In this document: in pieces, positions 9,801 to 18,338 of the stretch
Layout of the letters: each line of letters starts with the position of its first letter
How positions within the stretch are numbered: the first letter of the stretch is position 1
Assembly: GCA_018820855.1 (NCBI GenBank)
Contig: JAHJNL010000068.1
Coordinates: forward strand, 1-36,472
DNA length: 36,472 bases
Reading direction: 5' to 3'
Source of the DNA: Pseudomonadota bacterium
GTDB lineage: Bacteria; Desulfobacterota; Desulfobulbia; Desulfobulbales; Desulfocapsaceae
Position numbers and translations under genes: made by a program
Notes under the pieces: generated by a model
Database searches by the model: none
What the model was told of the DNA's origin: nothing
The model's input: the letters and a program-made list of their open reading frames with translations, nothing else

Positions 9801-10340
9801 TTACGGACGAATTGCCCGTACCTGACCTTTTTTCTTGGGGATATATTGACGTTCCGGGTCACAGTTGTCATCAAGCTCCCAGGTACCTACCCGGTCCTCA
9901 AGATCTGCTTCACCTGACCAGTATGTTCCTTCCGCCTGCAAATTGCAGTTGCCGTTTTCGTGGAGATCGAAGATCATATAGAGGTCATAGAGTTCTGTGA
10001 CCATGGGCAGTCGCCAATCATGATATCCACCTTCCGCAAGATTTGCGGCATAGCTTTCGGCATCGGCGAGGGATTTGATGGTCTTGCTGCTGCCTATCTG
10101 CCACATCTTTCCCGTTTTGGTGTCCTGGCAGACGCCATTCCCCATATCAACAAGTCGGCCATCAGCAGCGGTCACCATGTTTGTAGACTGGCCTGAATGA
10201 GTTGAGCATCCACTGATCAGTTGTGAGAGCAGGATTACGAGCATGATCGATAAAAGCTGTAGTGTCCGCTGGCCGGTTCTTTTATGTTTGCAAATCATTC
10301 CTGGGTTGTTGGCAAGACCCTTGGTTATATCTTTCATCAT
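9801..10340 (-). CDS. DUF1566 (Lcl C-terminal-like) lipoprotein
   Basis: This predicted lipoprotein has 179 residues. The ATG at 10340 follows GGAGG with a 6-nt gap and begins MMKDITKGL. A hydrophobic segment leads to the lipobox LISGC, with Cys at residue 45. That gives a long n-region, so a later Met (MICKHK) cannot be excluded. The mature part has the DUF1566 pattern: DTKTGKMWQ, YHDWRLPMVTEL, GTYWSGE and a terminal VRAIRP. The domain is common in secreted and surface proteins of deltaproteobacteria, and its function is not established. A TetR operator-like palindrome lies 32 bp upstream of the start, so it is probably repressed by the adjacent regulator. Confidence 0.85.
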   Translation of the reverse strand: MMKDITKGLANNPGMICKHKRTGQRTLQLLSIMLVILLSQLISGCSTHSGQSTNMVTAADGRLVDMGNGVCQDTKTGKMWQIGSSKTIKSLADAESYAANLAEGGYHDWRLPMVTELYDLYMIFDLHENGNCNLQAEGTYWSGEADLEDRVGTWELDDNCDPERQYIPKKKGQVRAIRP

Positions 10341-10371
10341 GGCACACCTCCAGTATGCGTTGATTTTTTTC

Positions 10372-10391
10372 TGTACCGACCAAACGGTACA
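10372..10391. promoter_or_regulatory. Putative NemR/TetR-type operator upstream of the DUF1566 lipoprotein
   Basis: The inverted repeat TGTACCG-N6-CGGTACA has exact 7-bp arms. On the minus strand it includes the core ACCGTTTGGT, which also occurs upstream of the neighbouring tetR gene. The core with its flank matches 7 of 8 positions of GACCN4GGTC, the inner part of the NemR box. It lies in the 72-bp gap between tetR and the lipoprotein gene. Confidence 0.65.
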
Positions 10392-10412
10392 GTTTGTGTC
10401 CAAAAAAACTCC

Positions 10413-11012
10413 TTATTTCTTGAACTCAATCAATGAGCGGATGACTAAAATGCAGTCCTCCAGTTTATTTTTGTTTTTATAAACCCGCGAAAGCATGATG
10501 CCACCTTCCAGGATAGCGACGATGGCCGTTGCCAAAGAATCAGGCGGGACAGGGGGATTGAGAAGGCCCAGATCGGTGGCTCGCTGTAATTCGTGTTCAA
10601 TCCTTTTGGTCCAGTGAGAAAAGATTTCTTGAATGATCTTGCCGAATCTGGAGTTTGAATCTGCCATTTCCAGGGCAGTGTTCCCGAACAGACAACCGCC
10701 GACAAAGTTGGTCTGCTGCATCAATGCCATGATTGAGTTGCACGAGTGCATGATTTTGAGAATCGGGGTCTCTCCAATAAGAGAGTTGTCCAGAATGTGA
10801 AAAAATTCATCTCTGGCATCAACCAGTACAGCAAGTCCAAGTTCTTCCTTGCTTGGGAAATAATAGTAGAGATTCCCTTTTTTTACCTGGGTAGCCGCAA
10901 TGACTTGGCTGATGCTGGTGTTCTGAAAGCCCTGGACGGTAAAAAGCTTGCGGCTTTCTGTGAGGATATGTTTTTGGGTTTCTTGGCCTTTTGTGAGCAT
11001 ATGAGAATCCAT
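10413..11012 (-). CDS. TetR family repressor, NemR-like
   Basis: This 199-residue DNA-binding repressor has a typical TetR length. The N-terminal helix-turn-helix spans about residues 13-60 (ILTESRKLFTVQGF, TSISQVIAATQVKKGNLYYYF). The ligand-binding half contains GGCLFGNTALEMADSN, a Cys-bearing segment characteristic of NemR-like TetR proteins that respond to electrophiles or oxidants in studied members. The first ATG has no clear ribosome site. A second ATG four codons later (MLTKGQ) is possible. Operator-like sites lie just upstream of this gene and just downstream, before the lipoprotein gene, suggesting autoregulation and control of the lipoprotein. Confidence 0.9.
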   Translation of the reverse strand: MDSHMLTKGQETQKHILTESRKLFTVQGFQNTSISQVIAATQVKKGNLYYYFPSKEELGLAVLVDARDEFFHILDNSLIGETPILKIMHSCNSIMALMQQTNFVGGCLFGNTALEMADSNSRFGKIIQEIFSHWTKRIEHELQRATDLGLLNPPVPPDSLATAIVAILEGGIMLSRVYKNKNKLEDCILVIRSLIEFKK

Positions 11013-11023
11013 TAAAAAGAACT

Positions 11024-11036
11024 GACCGTTTGGTAC
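11024..11036. promoter_or_regulatory. Putative autoregulatory operator upstream of tetR
   Basis: GACCGTTTGGTAC lies 12 bp upstream of the tetR start codon. It shares the 10-bp core ACCGTTTGGT with the larger palindrome at 10372-10391 and matches 7 of 8 positions of GACCN4GGTC. Confidence 0.6.
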
Positions 11037-11362
11037 ATAATATGATCTGGAACCTTAAAAAGCAAGTTGTTTTTCTGATATCAGTGGGTGTTTCTTTTCT
11101 CTCGTTCTTGTTTCGCAGGTATCCGGACTGGGATGCCGTGTCGCTTGAGGGAAGAGAGCAGAAAAAGTTGTGTTTTCCTGTATCCGCGGATTTGAAAGTG
11201 AACAGGGCTTGGCGTAGTTCGCTTGTCTGTTTTTAATTGTGCGGCGATTGTTCGCGAATAAAGCCGCATCTCTGTATAGAGTGGACTGTCAGTCGTGTGG
11301 AATTGTCGTCAATATTGCGGGTTAGTTTTTTTAGGGTATGAGCGAAGCGACAGGTAAGCGTC
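11037..11362. other. Intergenic region without a convincing gene
   Basis: A 64-codon plus-strand frame from ATG 11042 has a hydrophobic start but no ribosome site and no recognisable domain, so it is not called. A 6-bp inverted repeat, TGCGGC/GCCGCA, lies at 11240-11268. Nothing else stands out. Confidence 0.5.
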
Positions 11363-12268
11363 TCATGCAGGAGAAGGCCTGTGGTTGATGAGATAGAGTC
11401 CGGAAAAGACAAGCAGGCCACCGATTATAAGAGAGCTTCCCAGGTGTTCGTCAAGGAGCAGGGTGCCGAGCAGGACACCGCTCACCGGAACCAGATTGAC
11501 GTACATGGATGCCCTGCCTGCTCCGAGTTTTTTAACCCCTTCGTAAAACCAGATAAACCCCAGGGTTGTGCCGAAAAAGGCAAAGTAAAAGAGGTAGCCA
11601 GCACCTGTCGCGGTCAGTTCTGTGATCTCTGTGAGGTGTCCACTGCACAGGGTGGCAATGATGAGAAAAATGGCGCCCAGGCTGCAGGAGTAGGCAACTA
11701 TCACCAGGGGCTGGATGTTCGTGAGCATTTTTTTGCCGATGAGGGTGTATGCTGACCAAGCCACAACACAGCCAATTATGTAGAGCTCACCGATCCCTCC
11801 GGTGTCTCCCTGAAAAAGAGAGGCTGGCTCTCCCCTGGAGATGACGATCAGAGCTCCGCAGACAGCGAGCATCATGCCAATCCCTCTGAGAAAGCTGCAA
11901 CGTTCACCAAAAAAGAGCATTGCCAGAAATGCGGTTATTACAGGATTCACGGCGATGATCATGGATGCCCGTCCTGCCTCTACTGTCTGGAGGCCTGTAA
12001 AAAAGAAGATATTATAGGCAAAGACACCGGTAAGACCGAGCAGAGCCATGGCTGCCCACTGCCTTTTGTCGAGTCGGGGCAGAGAGTTATCGCGGATCAG
12101 GATGGTTGTTAAGAGCATTGCAGAGGCGAGGACAAACCGCAGTGAGGAGGCATTCAGTGGATGAAGTTCCTCGGCCAGTAAGCGCCCGGCAACAAATGTG
12201 CCGCCCCAGAATATCATGGTCAGGACCAGGCGAATATGGACGCCGCGGGAAATGTGGCTTTCAGACAT
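11363..12268 (-). CDS. EamA/DMT family transporter
   Basis: This inner-membrane protein of 301 residues has about 10 hydrophobic segments in two EamA repeats. The first (about residues 10-135) includes FWGGTFVAGRLLAEELHP. The second (about 150-290) includes AWSAYTLIGKKML and ASMYVNLVPVSGVLLGTLLL. Members export amino acids or metabolites, and the substrate cannot be told here. The ATG at 12268 is preferred over an in-frame TTG 9 bp upstream; neither has a good ribosome site. Confidence 0.9.
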   Translation of the reverse strand: MSESHISRGVHIRLVLTMIFWGGTFVAGRLLAEELHPLNASSLRFVLASAMLLTTILIRDNSLPRLDKRQWAAMALLGLTGVFAYNIFFFTGLQTVEAGRASMIIAVNPVITAFLAMLFFGERCSFLRGIGMMLAVCGALIVISRGEPASLFQGDTGGIGELYIIGCVVAWSAYTLIGKKMLTNIQPLVIVAYSCSLGAIFLIIATLCSGHLTEITELTATGAGYLFYFAFFGTTLGFIWFYEGVKKLGAGRASMYVNLVPVSGVLLGTLLLDEHLGSSLIIGGLLVFSGLYLINHRPSPA

Positions 12269-12704
12269 GGGAAGCAAAGTGTTACGCGTTAGGGTTATGG
12301 GTAGTTCAGTCGATTCTTTATACTTGAATCATTTTTAATGACAAGCAACATCTTTTCCTGCCTGGAATCTTCGGTCAGCTTTGTCTCTCTCATTGCCGTT
12401 ATGGATTAGAGTACAATTGAGATTTGGCAGAAAAAGGGTGAAGAGGCATGTACCACGATGCTGCCGACGGTAAAACCGGCAGCGGAAGAGCCAGCAGCAA
12501 ATCCACTGAATGGCTGCAGGAAACATTGGGCACATGAAGGAAGCCAGCTCTGTTCGAGGCAAGCGAACAGTTCCTGATGCGTATTTGTCAAAAGATACCA
12601 GCGAACATTTCAGGACTTACCGGTACCGCAAGTGAACTGGAAAACATCTCGACTGGTGGGTGTCATTGGGAAAGTATTCAATAACGAAGAAAATGACTGA
12701 CGGG
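12269..12704. other. Intergenic region without a convincing gene
   Basis: About 430 bp between the EamA gene and the Cache-PAS kinase gene. Only overlapping short frames without domains are present. A 7-bp perfect hairpin, CTGTTCG/CGAACAG with a 7-nt loop, lies at 12550-12570 and lacks a T-run. Confidence 0.5.
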
Positions 12705-14957
12705 TTATGATGGTTTTTCATCCAGAACCCTTCGTACTACCTGAGCCAAATCTTTCTTGATAATAGGTTTCATGATATATTCACGGATCCCAAAGGATTT
12801 GGCCTTCTCCGCGTTCATCAGTTCACTGAATCCGGAGCAGAGAATGATAGGAATATCTGCTCTGATATTGAGAGCCTCCCTGGCCAATTGCATACCGGTA
12901 ATTCGTGGCATTGTCAGGTCGGTAATGAGAAGATCGAATGATTCCGGTTTGTGCATGAAGGTATGCAATGCTTCCTCACTGTTGGTGAAAGTTGTTACCT
13001 GATAGCCAAGTTTTTTTAAGATTTGCATTCCTAGTTTTACAATTATTTCTTCATCATCCACCAGCAAGATTCTTTCATTACCAGTAGGGATTTGGACAGA
13101 AATGTCATCTGCAGGTGCAAGATTATCTTCTTTAATAACAGGAAAATAGAGGTGAAAGGTTGTGCCCAGGTCGGGTTCGCTGTAAACCGTGATTTCTCCT
13201 CCACAGCTTTTCATGATGCCATGTACTACGGAAAGTCCGAGTCCTGTGCCTTTTCCCTTTGGCTTGGTGGTAAAGTAGGGCTCGAAAATTTTTCCCATAG
13301 TTACTCGGTTCATGCCCACACCGTTATCGGTAACCTCAAGTCTCACATAGGGGCCGGGTTCCAGATTGATTTTGGATCCCAGTTCCTCACGGCCAAGTTC
13401 AACTTCATCCAAAGAGACAGCTAATATCCCGCCGGATTTTTGCATGGCGTGATAGGCATTGGTACAGAGATTCATGATGATTTGATGAATCTGGGTAGAA
13501 TCAGCAAATACGGCCCCACAGTGTGGATCAATCCTTTGTTCTATTTCAATGGTGGTCGGAATAGAGGCCCGCAATAATTTGAGAGCCTCTTTCAAAACAA
13601 ACTGAATCTTTAGAGGTTTCCATTCTTGCTCTGCCTGGCGACTGAAGGTGAGAATCTGAAGAATCAATTCTTTTGCGCGGTTCGCGGCACAAACTACTTC
13701 CTGAATATCTGCAACAGCTGGACTGTCAGGTGGCAGAGCCTCCATTGCCATTTCGGAATAGCCAAGAATTGGGGTGAGAATGTTGTTGAAATCATGTGCA
13801 ATACCGCCGGCCAATGTGCCGATGGCTTCAATTTTCTGTGCTTGCCGGAGTTGCGTTTCCAGAGTGTTTTTCTCCTCCTCAGCCCGTTTTTGAGAACTAA
13901 TGTCGCGGAAATACCATACCCTGCCGAGATAGGTACCGTCCGGCCCGGACATGGGTGATGAATATCTGTCAAACACTCGTTTATCTTTTAAGATAATTTC
14001 ATCGAGGCTTTTTTCATTTTGGTGCTTGTAAAGGTATCTTGTTTTTCCTGAAAATTGTTCCGGATCGACTACTTTTGTGAGAATCGACTGCAAGGCCAAT
14101 TCATCGTTTCCGGACCGGGTAATTTGCTCTGAAACGCCCCACATGGTAAGAAAACGCTTATTGTAGGATACTATTTTGCCATGTTCATTAACCACCATGA
14201 TTCCATCAAGTGAAGTTTCCTGCTGGGTTGAAAGGATTAAATTATTAAATGCCAAATCGGCTAGCGCTTGCTGACGTAGCTTCATTGCATTAAACGCCTG
14301 ATAAATTTGGTACCATGTTATGAGTAACACAAGGATAAGAATAATAACGGAGGTAACTATTAATCTTTTAATCATTGAAGCAATTTCTGCCTCGACATCT
14401 TCAAGATAAATTCCTGTGCCGATTATCCATCCCCAAGGCTTATATTCTTTAACGAATGACAGTTTGGGAACGATTCTGCTTTGGTCATCCATCCATTGCC
14501 ACAAATATGGTACGTAACCTTGTCTTTTCTCTCTAACCTTTTTGACAAGCTCTGGAAAAATTCTGGTGCCGGCGGGGTCAACAAAATCGGACAGGTCTTT
14601 TCCTTCCAGGTCTGATCTGTAAGGATGCATGATGAGGGTTGGAGTAAAATCGTTAATCCAAAAATAGTTTTTGTTGTTAAACCCATAGCGCATTGATCTC
14701 AAGTGACGAATAGCTATGTTCTGTGCATCATTGAGGCTGTACTTCCCTTCACTGACTTCCTTGTCAAGATACTGAATCATATGCCAGGCAGATTGGACAA
14801 GTTCCCTTGATATCAGTTTTTTGTCTTCAAGTAAGTTCTTTTCCAATCTTGGTATAAAGAGATAAAAAGAAGAGAATATGAAGAGGGAAACAGCCACAAA
14901 TGCAGGGATAACAACACGCATCATCTCCTTAACATTATGTGTATTTTGTTCTGGCAT
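12705..14957 (-). CDS. Cache-PAS hybrid sensor histidine kinase
   Basis: This membrane-bound hybrid kinase has 750 residues. TM1 spans about residues 14-36. A periplasmic single-Cache domain covers about 45-190, with the typical NYFWINDFTPTLIMHPY and KPWGWIIGTGIYLEDV. TM2 spans about 199-217. A PAS domain covers about 240-355. HisKA carries the phosphoacceptor His388 in GGIAHDFNN. The HATPase has NLCTN at 496-500, DNGVGM at 544-549 and GTGLGL at 570-575. A C-terminal receiver has Asp680 in LLITDLTMP and Lys730. Cache domains of this type sense small organic acids or similar ligands. No DNA-binding output domain is attached, and no partner regulator is adjacent. The kinase-receiver half closely resembles the kinase at 22660-24807. 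Confidence 0.93.
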   Translation of the reverse strand: MPEQNTHNVKEMMRVVIPAFVAVSLFIFSSFYLFIPRLEKNLLEDKKLISRELVQSAWHMIQYLDKEVSEGKYSLNDAQNIAIRHLRSMRYGFNNKNYFWINDFTPTLIMHPYRSDLEGKDLSDFVDPAGTRIFPELVKKVREKRQGYVPYLWQWMDDQSRIVPKLSFVKEYKPWGWIIGTGIYLEDVEAEIASMIKRLIVTSVIILILVLLITWYQIYQAFNAMKLRQQALADLAFNNLILSTQQETSLDGIMVVNEHGKIVSYNKRFLTMWGVSEQITRSGNDELALQSILTKVVDPEQFSGKTRYLYKHQNEKSLDEIILKDKRVFDRYSSPMSGPDGTYLGRVWYFRDISSQKRAEEEKNTLETQLRQAQKIEAIGTLAGGIAHDFNNILTPILGYSEMAMEALPPDSPAVADIQEVVCAANRAKELILQILTFSRQAEQEWKPLKIQFVLKEALKLLRASIPTTIEIEQRIDPHCGAVFADSTQIHQIIMNLCTNAYHAMQKSGGILAVSLDEVELGREELGSKINLEPGPYVRLEVTDNGVGMNRVTMGKIFEPYFTTKPKGKGTGLGLSVVHGIMKSCGGEITVYSEPDLGTTFHLYFPVIKEDNLAPADDISVQIPTGNERILLVDDEEIIVKLGMQILKKLGYQVTTFTNSEEALHTFMHKPESFDLLITDLTMPRITGMQLAREALNIRADIPIILCSGFSELMNAEKAKSFGIREYIMKPIIKKDLAQVVRRVLDEKPS

Positions 14958-15316
14958 TATGTCTCTACTTGTTCTGTGAACGGAGTGGGATTCCTCTTGG
15001 CTTTCAAATAAGCTTATCCTATTTAATTTGAGAATGTAAATTAGTAATTAAAGTCAGTGTCATCTCACAGGACATTGCACAGTAAAAGTTCTGAAGAAAC
15101 AGATTGTAGCTTGTCGGTTGATCTGAAAAAATCAATTAAGATATGTCGCTCAAACAAGGTTCGTGGCAGCGCCCTTAGTCTATGCTGGGTGGAATTGTCT
15201 GGTTTCGGTCATCAGTCTAAGCCATGTCCTGTTCCTTTTATGGTCGATGTCAGGCAGATCAACCGAAGGTCAAATGTTCTGGTATTTGAGGACCGTATAA
15301 GTACTGATGAACAGAG
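14958..15316. other. Intergenic region without a convincing gene
   Basis: About 360 bp between the kinase start and the end of the deaminase gene. It is AT-rich near 15000-15060 and probably holds the kinase promoter, although no clear -35/-10 pair is visible. The plus-strand frame at 15057-15320 has no ribosome site or domain. Confidence 0.5.
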
Positions 15317-15796
15317 CTAGCTGCTTTGCGGTTCCCGGTCAGGCCATGGCTCCGGATAGAGTTCTGTCAGTCTGAATGATTTTGCATCGGTCCCCCGTAG
15401 ACAGATGAGTTGGATGTCCACCTTTGAAAAACGGGCATTTTCAAACAGGGCCTGTCGGCAGATGCCACAGGGGATGGGCAGTATGGAAAGATCATCGGAG
15501 GCAATCGCTATGGCCTGGATAAGAGGATCTCCATGGACAGCGGCATTGACTAAGGCCACTTGTTCTGCATGCAAGGTAAGAGAGTGGGTGGGCGAAAACA
15601 GGTTGATTCCTTTGAAAAAAAGGCCATGCATCGTATAGACACAGGCACCGTAATTTCCGCCTAAGGTGGTGGTACGGCCAGTGGCGCTAACTGCTTTCTG
15701 CGCAGTGTCGATCAGTTCGCTCAGGATCTTTTCATCGATGCAACTAGGCGCGTTGAGTTTCATCCTCTTTGTTTGCCCCCTCTTTTTTTGTTTCAT
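15317..15796 (-). CDS. Cytidine deaminase family protein
   Basis: This zinc-dependent nucleoside deaminase has 159 residues and would convert cytidine or deoxycytidine to uridine forms in pyrimidine salvage. Zinc and catalytic residues are visible: HAEQVAL near residue 77 (His ligand, Glu proton shuttle) and PCGICRQ near 109-115 (two Cys ligands). The His in HAE replaces the Cys of the usual small tetrameric enzymes, as in the larger dimeric type, although the length is that of a small single-domain form. The first ATG has no ribosome site. ATG at codon 12 (MKLNAP) directly follows AAGAGG and may be the true start. It is not obviously linked to its kinase neighbours. Confidence 0.83.
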   Translation of the reverse strand: MKQKKRGQTKRMKLNAPSCIDEKILSELIDTAQKAVSATGRTTTLGGNYGACVYTMHGLFFKGINLFSPTHSLTLHAEQVALVNAAVHGDPLIQAIAIASDDLSILPIPCGICRQALFENARFSKVDIQLICLRGTDAKSFRLTELYPEPWPDREPQSS

Positions 15797-15908
15797 AAAC
15801 TGAAACTGAAGAAATGTTCTGGTGCTGAGTTATATATTGAGAAACGACTCTCGAAACAGGGAGTGCCCATGAAAACGCTCCGGTTTGTGAGTGCGTTGGG
15901 CTGAATCT

Positions 15909-17009
15909 TTACAGCTTGGTGGTACGAATGGGACGTCTTCTCTCCTTCACCAGATGGAAACTGACCGTAGTGCCTTCTCCGACCTTCGAGGAAACGGTCA
16001 GGGCACCCCGCTGTTCTTCAACAATCTTCTGGGCCAGGGTCAGACCCATTCCTATATGTTTGGTTTTGCTTGAATAGAAGTGGCCAAAGATATGTTGAAG
16101 GGTTTCATGGGGAATTCCGACGCCATGATCAGTAATATTAATCAGATAGGGGAGGGCAGGGTCATTGGTGGAGTTGATCTGGAAAATAACGTCTTTTCCT
16201 TCAGCAGCGCCATTGTAAGCCTCGCAGGCGTTGATGATGATCGCTTCCAGGGCTTCTGCCATGAGAGCTTTGTCAATCAGAAGATCCTCATCTCTTATAC
16301 TCTCGTCATACTCGCTGATCCAGTTGCAGCCATAGGGCTCTATCTTGCTGCGCAGAGTGGTTTCCGCCATATGAATGAGTTCAGCCATCGGCAGACGTTC
16401 AGGCATGGGGCAGCGCAAGCGGATAAAGTTGTTCAGGGTGTCGAGTAACTGTTCCAGGTGGTTGGCTTCATTCAGTATGGCCTGGATTTTTTTCGAGGGT
16501 CTGTCCTTGCTGGCGAGCCGTCTGGCAAATCCCCCTATGACCATGACCGGATTGCGAATCTGATGGCTGATATCATCAACGAGATGGCCAAGAAAGGCAA
16601 TTCGCTCCGAACATCTGAGAGACTGCTCAATGGCCTTCATTTCAGTAAGATCATGGATGGAAAAGGCCATTCCCGCTTGACTGTTGTCCCATTGGAAGTA
16701 GGTTCCGGAAATCATCCCCATGAATGTTGATCCATCCGGGCGTCTTAACATGGCCTCGCCTTCGAATTCATGATCCTTGCGGATAATATGGAGAATGTTG
16801 GTGACCATGATTTCTCTGTCGTCAGGCATGAACAGATTGAAAAAATCACTGGTTTTTAATTCGTCTACCGATGCCTTGAACATTTCTGCAGTGCGGCTGT
16901 TGGTAAAAACAATTCGATTTTCCGAGTTAATGACAATGATCGCGTTATGGATGATGTCCAGTAGATCGCCGATCAGTTTTGGTTCAAAATGTATTGTTTT
17001 TGCATTCAT
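15909..17009 (-). CDS. PAS-domain sensor histidine kinase
   Basis: This soluble histidine kinase has 366 residues. A PAS domain covers about 10-125 (DLLDIIHNAIIVINSENRIVFTN). HisKA has His149 in DDISHQIRNPVMVIGGFARRL. The HATPase has the N-box Asn260, DHGVGI at 294-299 and the G-box HIGMGL at 318-323. No transmembrane segment or receiver domain is seen. It would respond to a cytoplasmic signal and pass phosphate to an unlinked regulator. The gene is transcribed toward the deaminase with about 110 bp between them. Confidence 0.92.
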   Translation of the reverse strand: MNAKTIHFEPKLIGDLLDIIHNAIIVINSENRIVFTNSRTAEMFKASVDELKTSDFFNLFMPDDREIMVTNILHIIRKDHEFEGEAMLRRPDGSTFMGMISGTYFQWDNSQAGMAFSIHDLTEMKAIEQSLRCSERIAFLGHLVDDISHQIRNPVMVIGGFARRLASKDRPSKKIQAILNEANHLEQLLDTLNNFIRLRCPMPERLPMAELIHMAETTLRSKIEPYGCNWISEYDESIRDEDLLIDKALMAEALEAIIINACEAYNGAAEGKDVIFQINSTNDPALPYLINITDHGVGIPHETLQHIFGHFYSSKTKHIGMGLTLAQKIVEEQRGALTVSSKVGEGTTVSFHLVKERRRPIRTTKL

Positions 17010-17365
17010 AGGTTATAGATGTCTTCTTGAATGAATGTGTTGGTGAAAAACGATATGCTCTTTCACTCCTGTCGGTAATCGTTGTCAGTGGAGTTCTGGA
17101 CGGACGGGGGCAGGTAGGCTGTTTCTACGCGTTGCACTCCGTCTGAACCTGATACCGTTGACCATGGTTGTCAGCAGAGCTTAACTTTCTCGTAGGACAT
17201 ATTGATGATATCAGCACATCATCTGAGAAATCAATGTTTTTTCCTTGTGCCTTTTGCGCAGGCTGGTCTGTGGACATTGGCATCGGAAAGGCAATCATTC
17301 TCATATTAGTAAGAAACCCTCATGGTGAATTATAGCGTTCATTTCCTGGATAAAGAATAAATAAC

Positions 17366-17385
17366 AGAATAGAATAGAATAGAAT
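17366..17385. repeat. Short tandem repeat (AGAAT)x4
   Basis: Four exact copies of the pentamer AGAAT stand in an intergenic region. They run directly into the hairpin at 17386-17408. Such a repeat may vary in copy number by slippage. Confidence 0.8.
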
Positions 17386-17408
17386 CCTTCTGAAATCGCT
17401 TCAGAAGG
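17386..17408. other. 9-bp hairpin in the intergenic region
   Basis: The arms CCTTCTGAA and TTCAGAAGG pair perfectly around the 5-nt loop ATCGC. No T-run follows on either strand, so it is not a standard terminator. It could be a structured leader or protein-binding site upstream of the hydrolase gene at 17496. Confidence 0.6.
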
Positions 17409-17495
17409 GAAGAGGAGAAAAAATCTCAATGAGGCGCGGCTGCTGGCTGGCAACTTGCAGAGTGTTAAGAAATTAATGTGATCTGGACAGAGTAA

Positions 17496-18338
17496 ATGTA
17501 TGGACGCATGGTAATGAACGGTTTGAGCTCCCTCCTGCTGATGGCTGTGTTCGGCTACAGTCTTTTCTTGGTTTTTTTGTATTTATATCAGGATCGAATG
17601 CTGTTTCTGCCAAACATCCCTTCCCGTATTGTGGACAGGTCGCCTTCTGCGGTGGGACTGGCCTATGAGTCGGTCGACCTGGTGACCGGCGACAATATCC
17701 ACTTGGATGGCTGGTTCATTCCCGCGCCTGAAAAACGGGGGGTCATCCTCTTCTGTCACGGCAATGCCGGCAACATCTCCCACCGCTTTGATTCATTGCT
17801 GCTGTTCCACAGGCTGGGTTTCAGCACTCTGATCTTTGATTACCGGGGGTATGGACGCAGTCAGGGCAGACCGTCCGAGGCAGGCACCTATCTGGACGTG
17901 GAGGCCGCCTGGCAATACCTGACACGGGAGCGGTCCGTGGCACCTTTCCGTATTGTCCTGTTCGGCCGTTCGCTCGGTGCAGCCGTGGCGGTCCATCAAG
18001 CTGCCGTGCATACCCCCGGAGCACTGATTGTTGAATCAAGTTTTACCTCGGTGCCAGACAGGGCGGCAGAACTGTATCCTTTCCTGCCTGTCAGATGGTT
18101 GAGTCGGCTCGACTACAATGTCCAGGAACAGCTGCAGAGGGTATCGTGTCCGGTACTGGTGGTACACAGCCGGGACGATGAAATTATCCCTTTCAGCCAT
18201 GGCCGGGCTCTGTTTGCACAAGCCAATGAACCGAAGCAGTTTCTGGAGATTGGCGGCGGTCATAATGATGGTTTTATCCTGGCCGGTCAGACCTATGTGC
18301 AGGCGCTGGACGGATTTTTCTCAGAGTGGATCAAGTGA
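17496..18338 (+). CDS. Membrane-anchored alpha/beta hydrolase (Bem46/ABHD13-like)
   Basis: This 280-residue protein has an N-terminal membrane anchor (about residues 10-31) and an alpha/beta hydrolase domain. The oxyanion HGN is at 88-90. The nucleophile elbow GRSLG has Ser159. The acidic residue is Asp227 or Asp228 in HSRDDEIIP, and His256 lies in GGHND. The fold and motif order match the COG1073-type serine hydrolases related to Bem46/ABHD13, whose substrates are largely unknown. It may work on a lipid or peptide at the membrane. The start is uncertain among three nearby ATGs. It overlaps the next gene by 13 bp. Confidence 0.88.
   Translation: MYGRMVMNGLSSLLLMAVFGYSLFLVFLYLYQDRMLFLPNIPSRIVDRSPSAVGLAYESVDLVTGDNIHLDGWFIPAPEKRGVILFCHGNAGNISHRFDSLLLFHRLGFSTLIFDYRGYGRSQGRPSEAGTYLDVEAAWQYLTRERSVAPFRIVLFGRSLGAAVAVHQAAVHTPGALIVESSFTSVPDRAAELYPFLPVRWLSRLDYNVQEQLQRVSCPVLVVHSRDDEIIPFSHGRALFAQANEPKQFLEIGGGHNDGFILAGQTYVQALDGFFSEWIK

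Larger units (their letters stand above)
17010..17495. other. Intergenic region without a gene
   Basis: About 490 bp between divergent genes, the PAS kinase (-) and the hydrolase (+), so it should hold both promoters. No consensus pair is clear. It contains GATGAT/ATCATC arms at 17204-17223, and the tandem repeat and hairpin listed separately. Confidence 0.5.

Noticed and set aside
11042-11236. Possible 64-residue membrane peptide divergent from tetR
   Set aside because: It has no ribosome site, the composition is plain after one hydrophobic stretch, and there is no recognisable family.
12448-12537. 29-codon plus-strand ORF (MYHDAADGKT...)
   Set aside because: It is very short, the GAGG is too close to the ATG, and it has no context.
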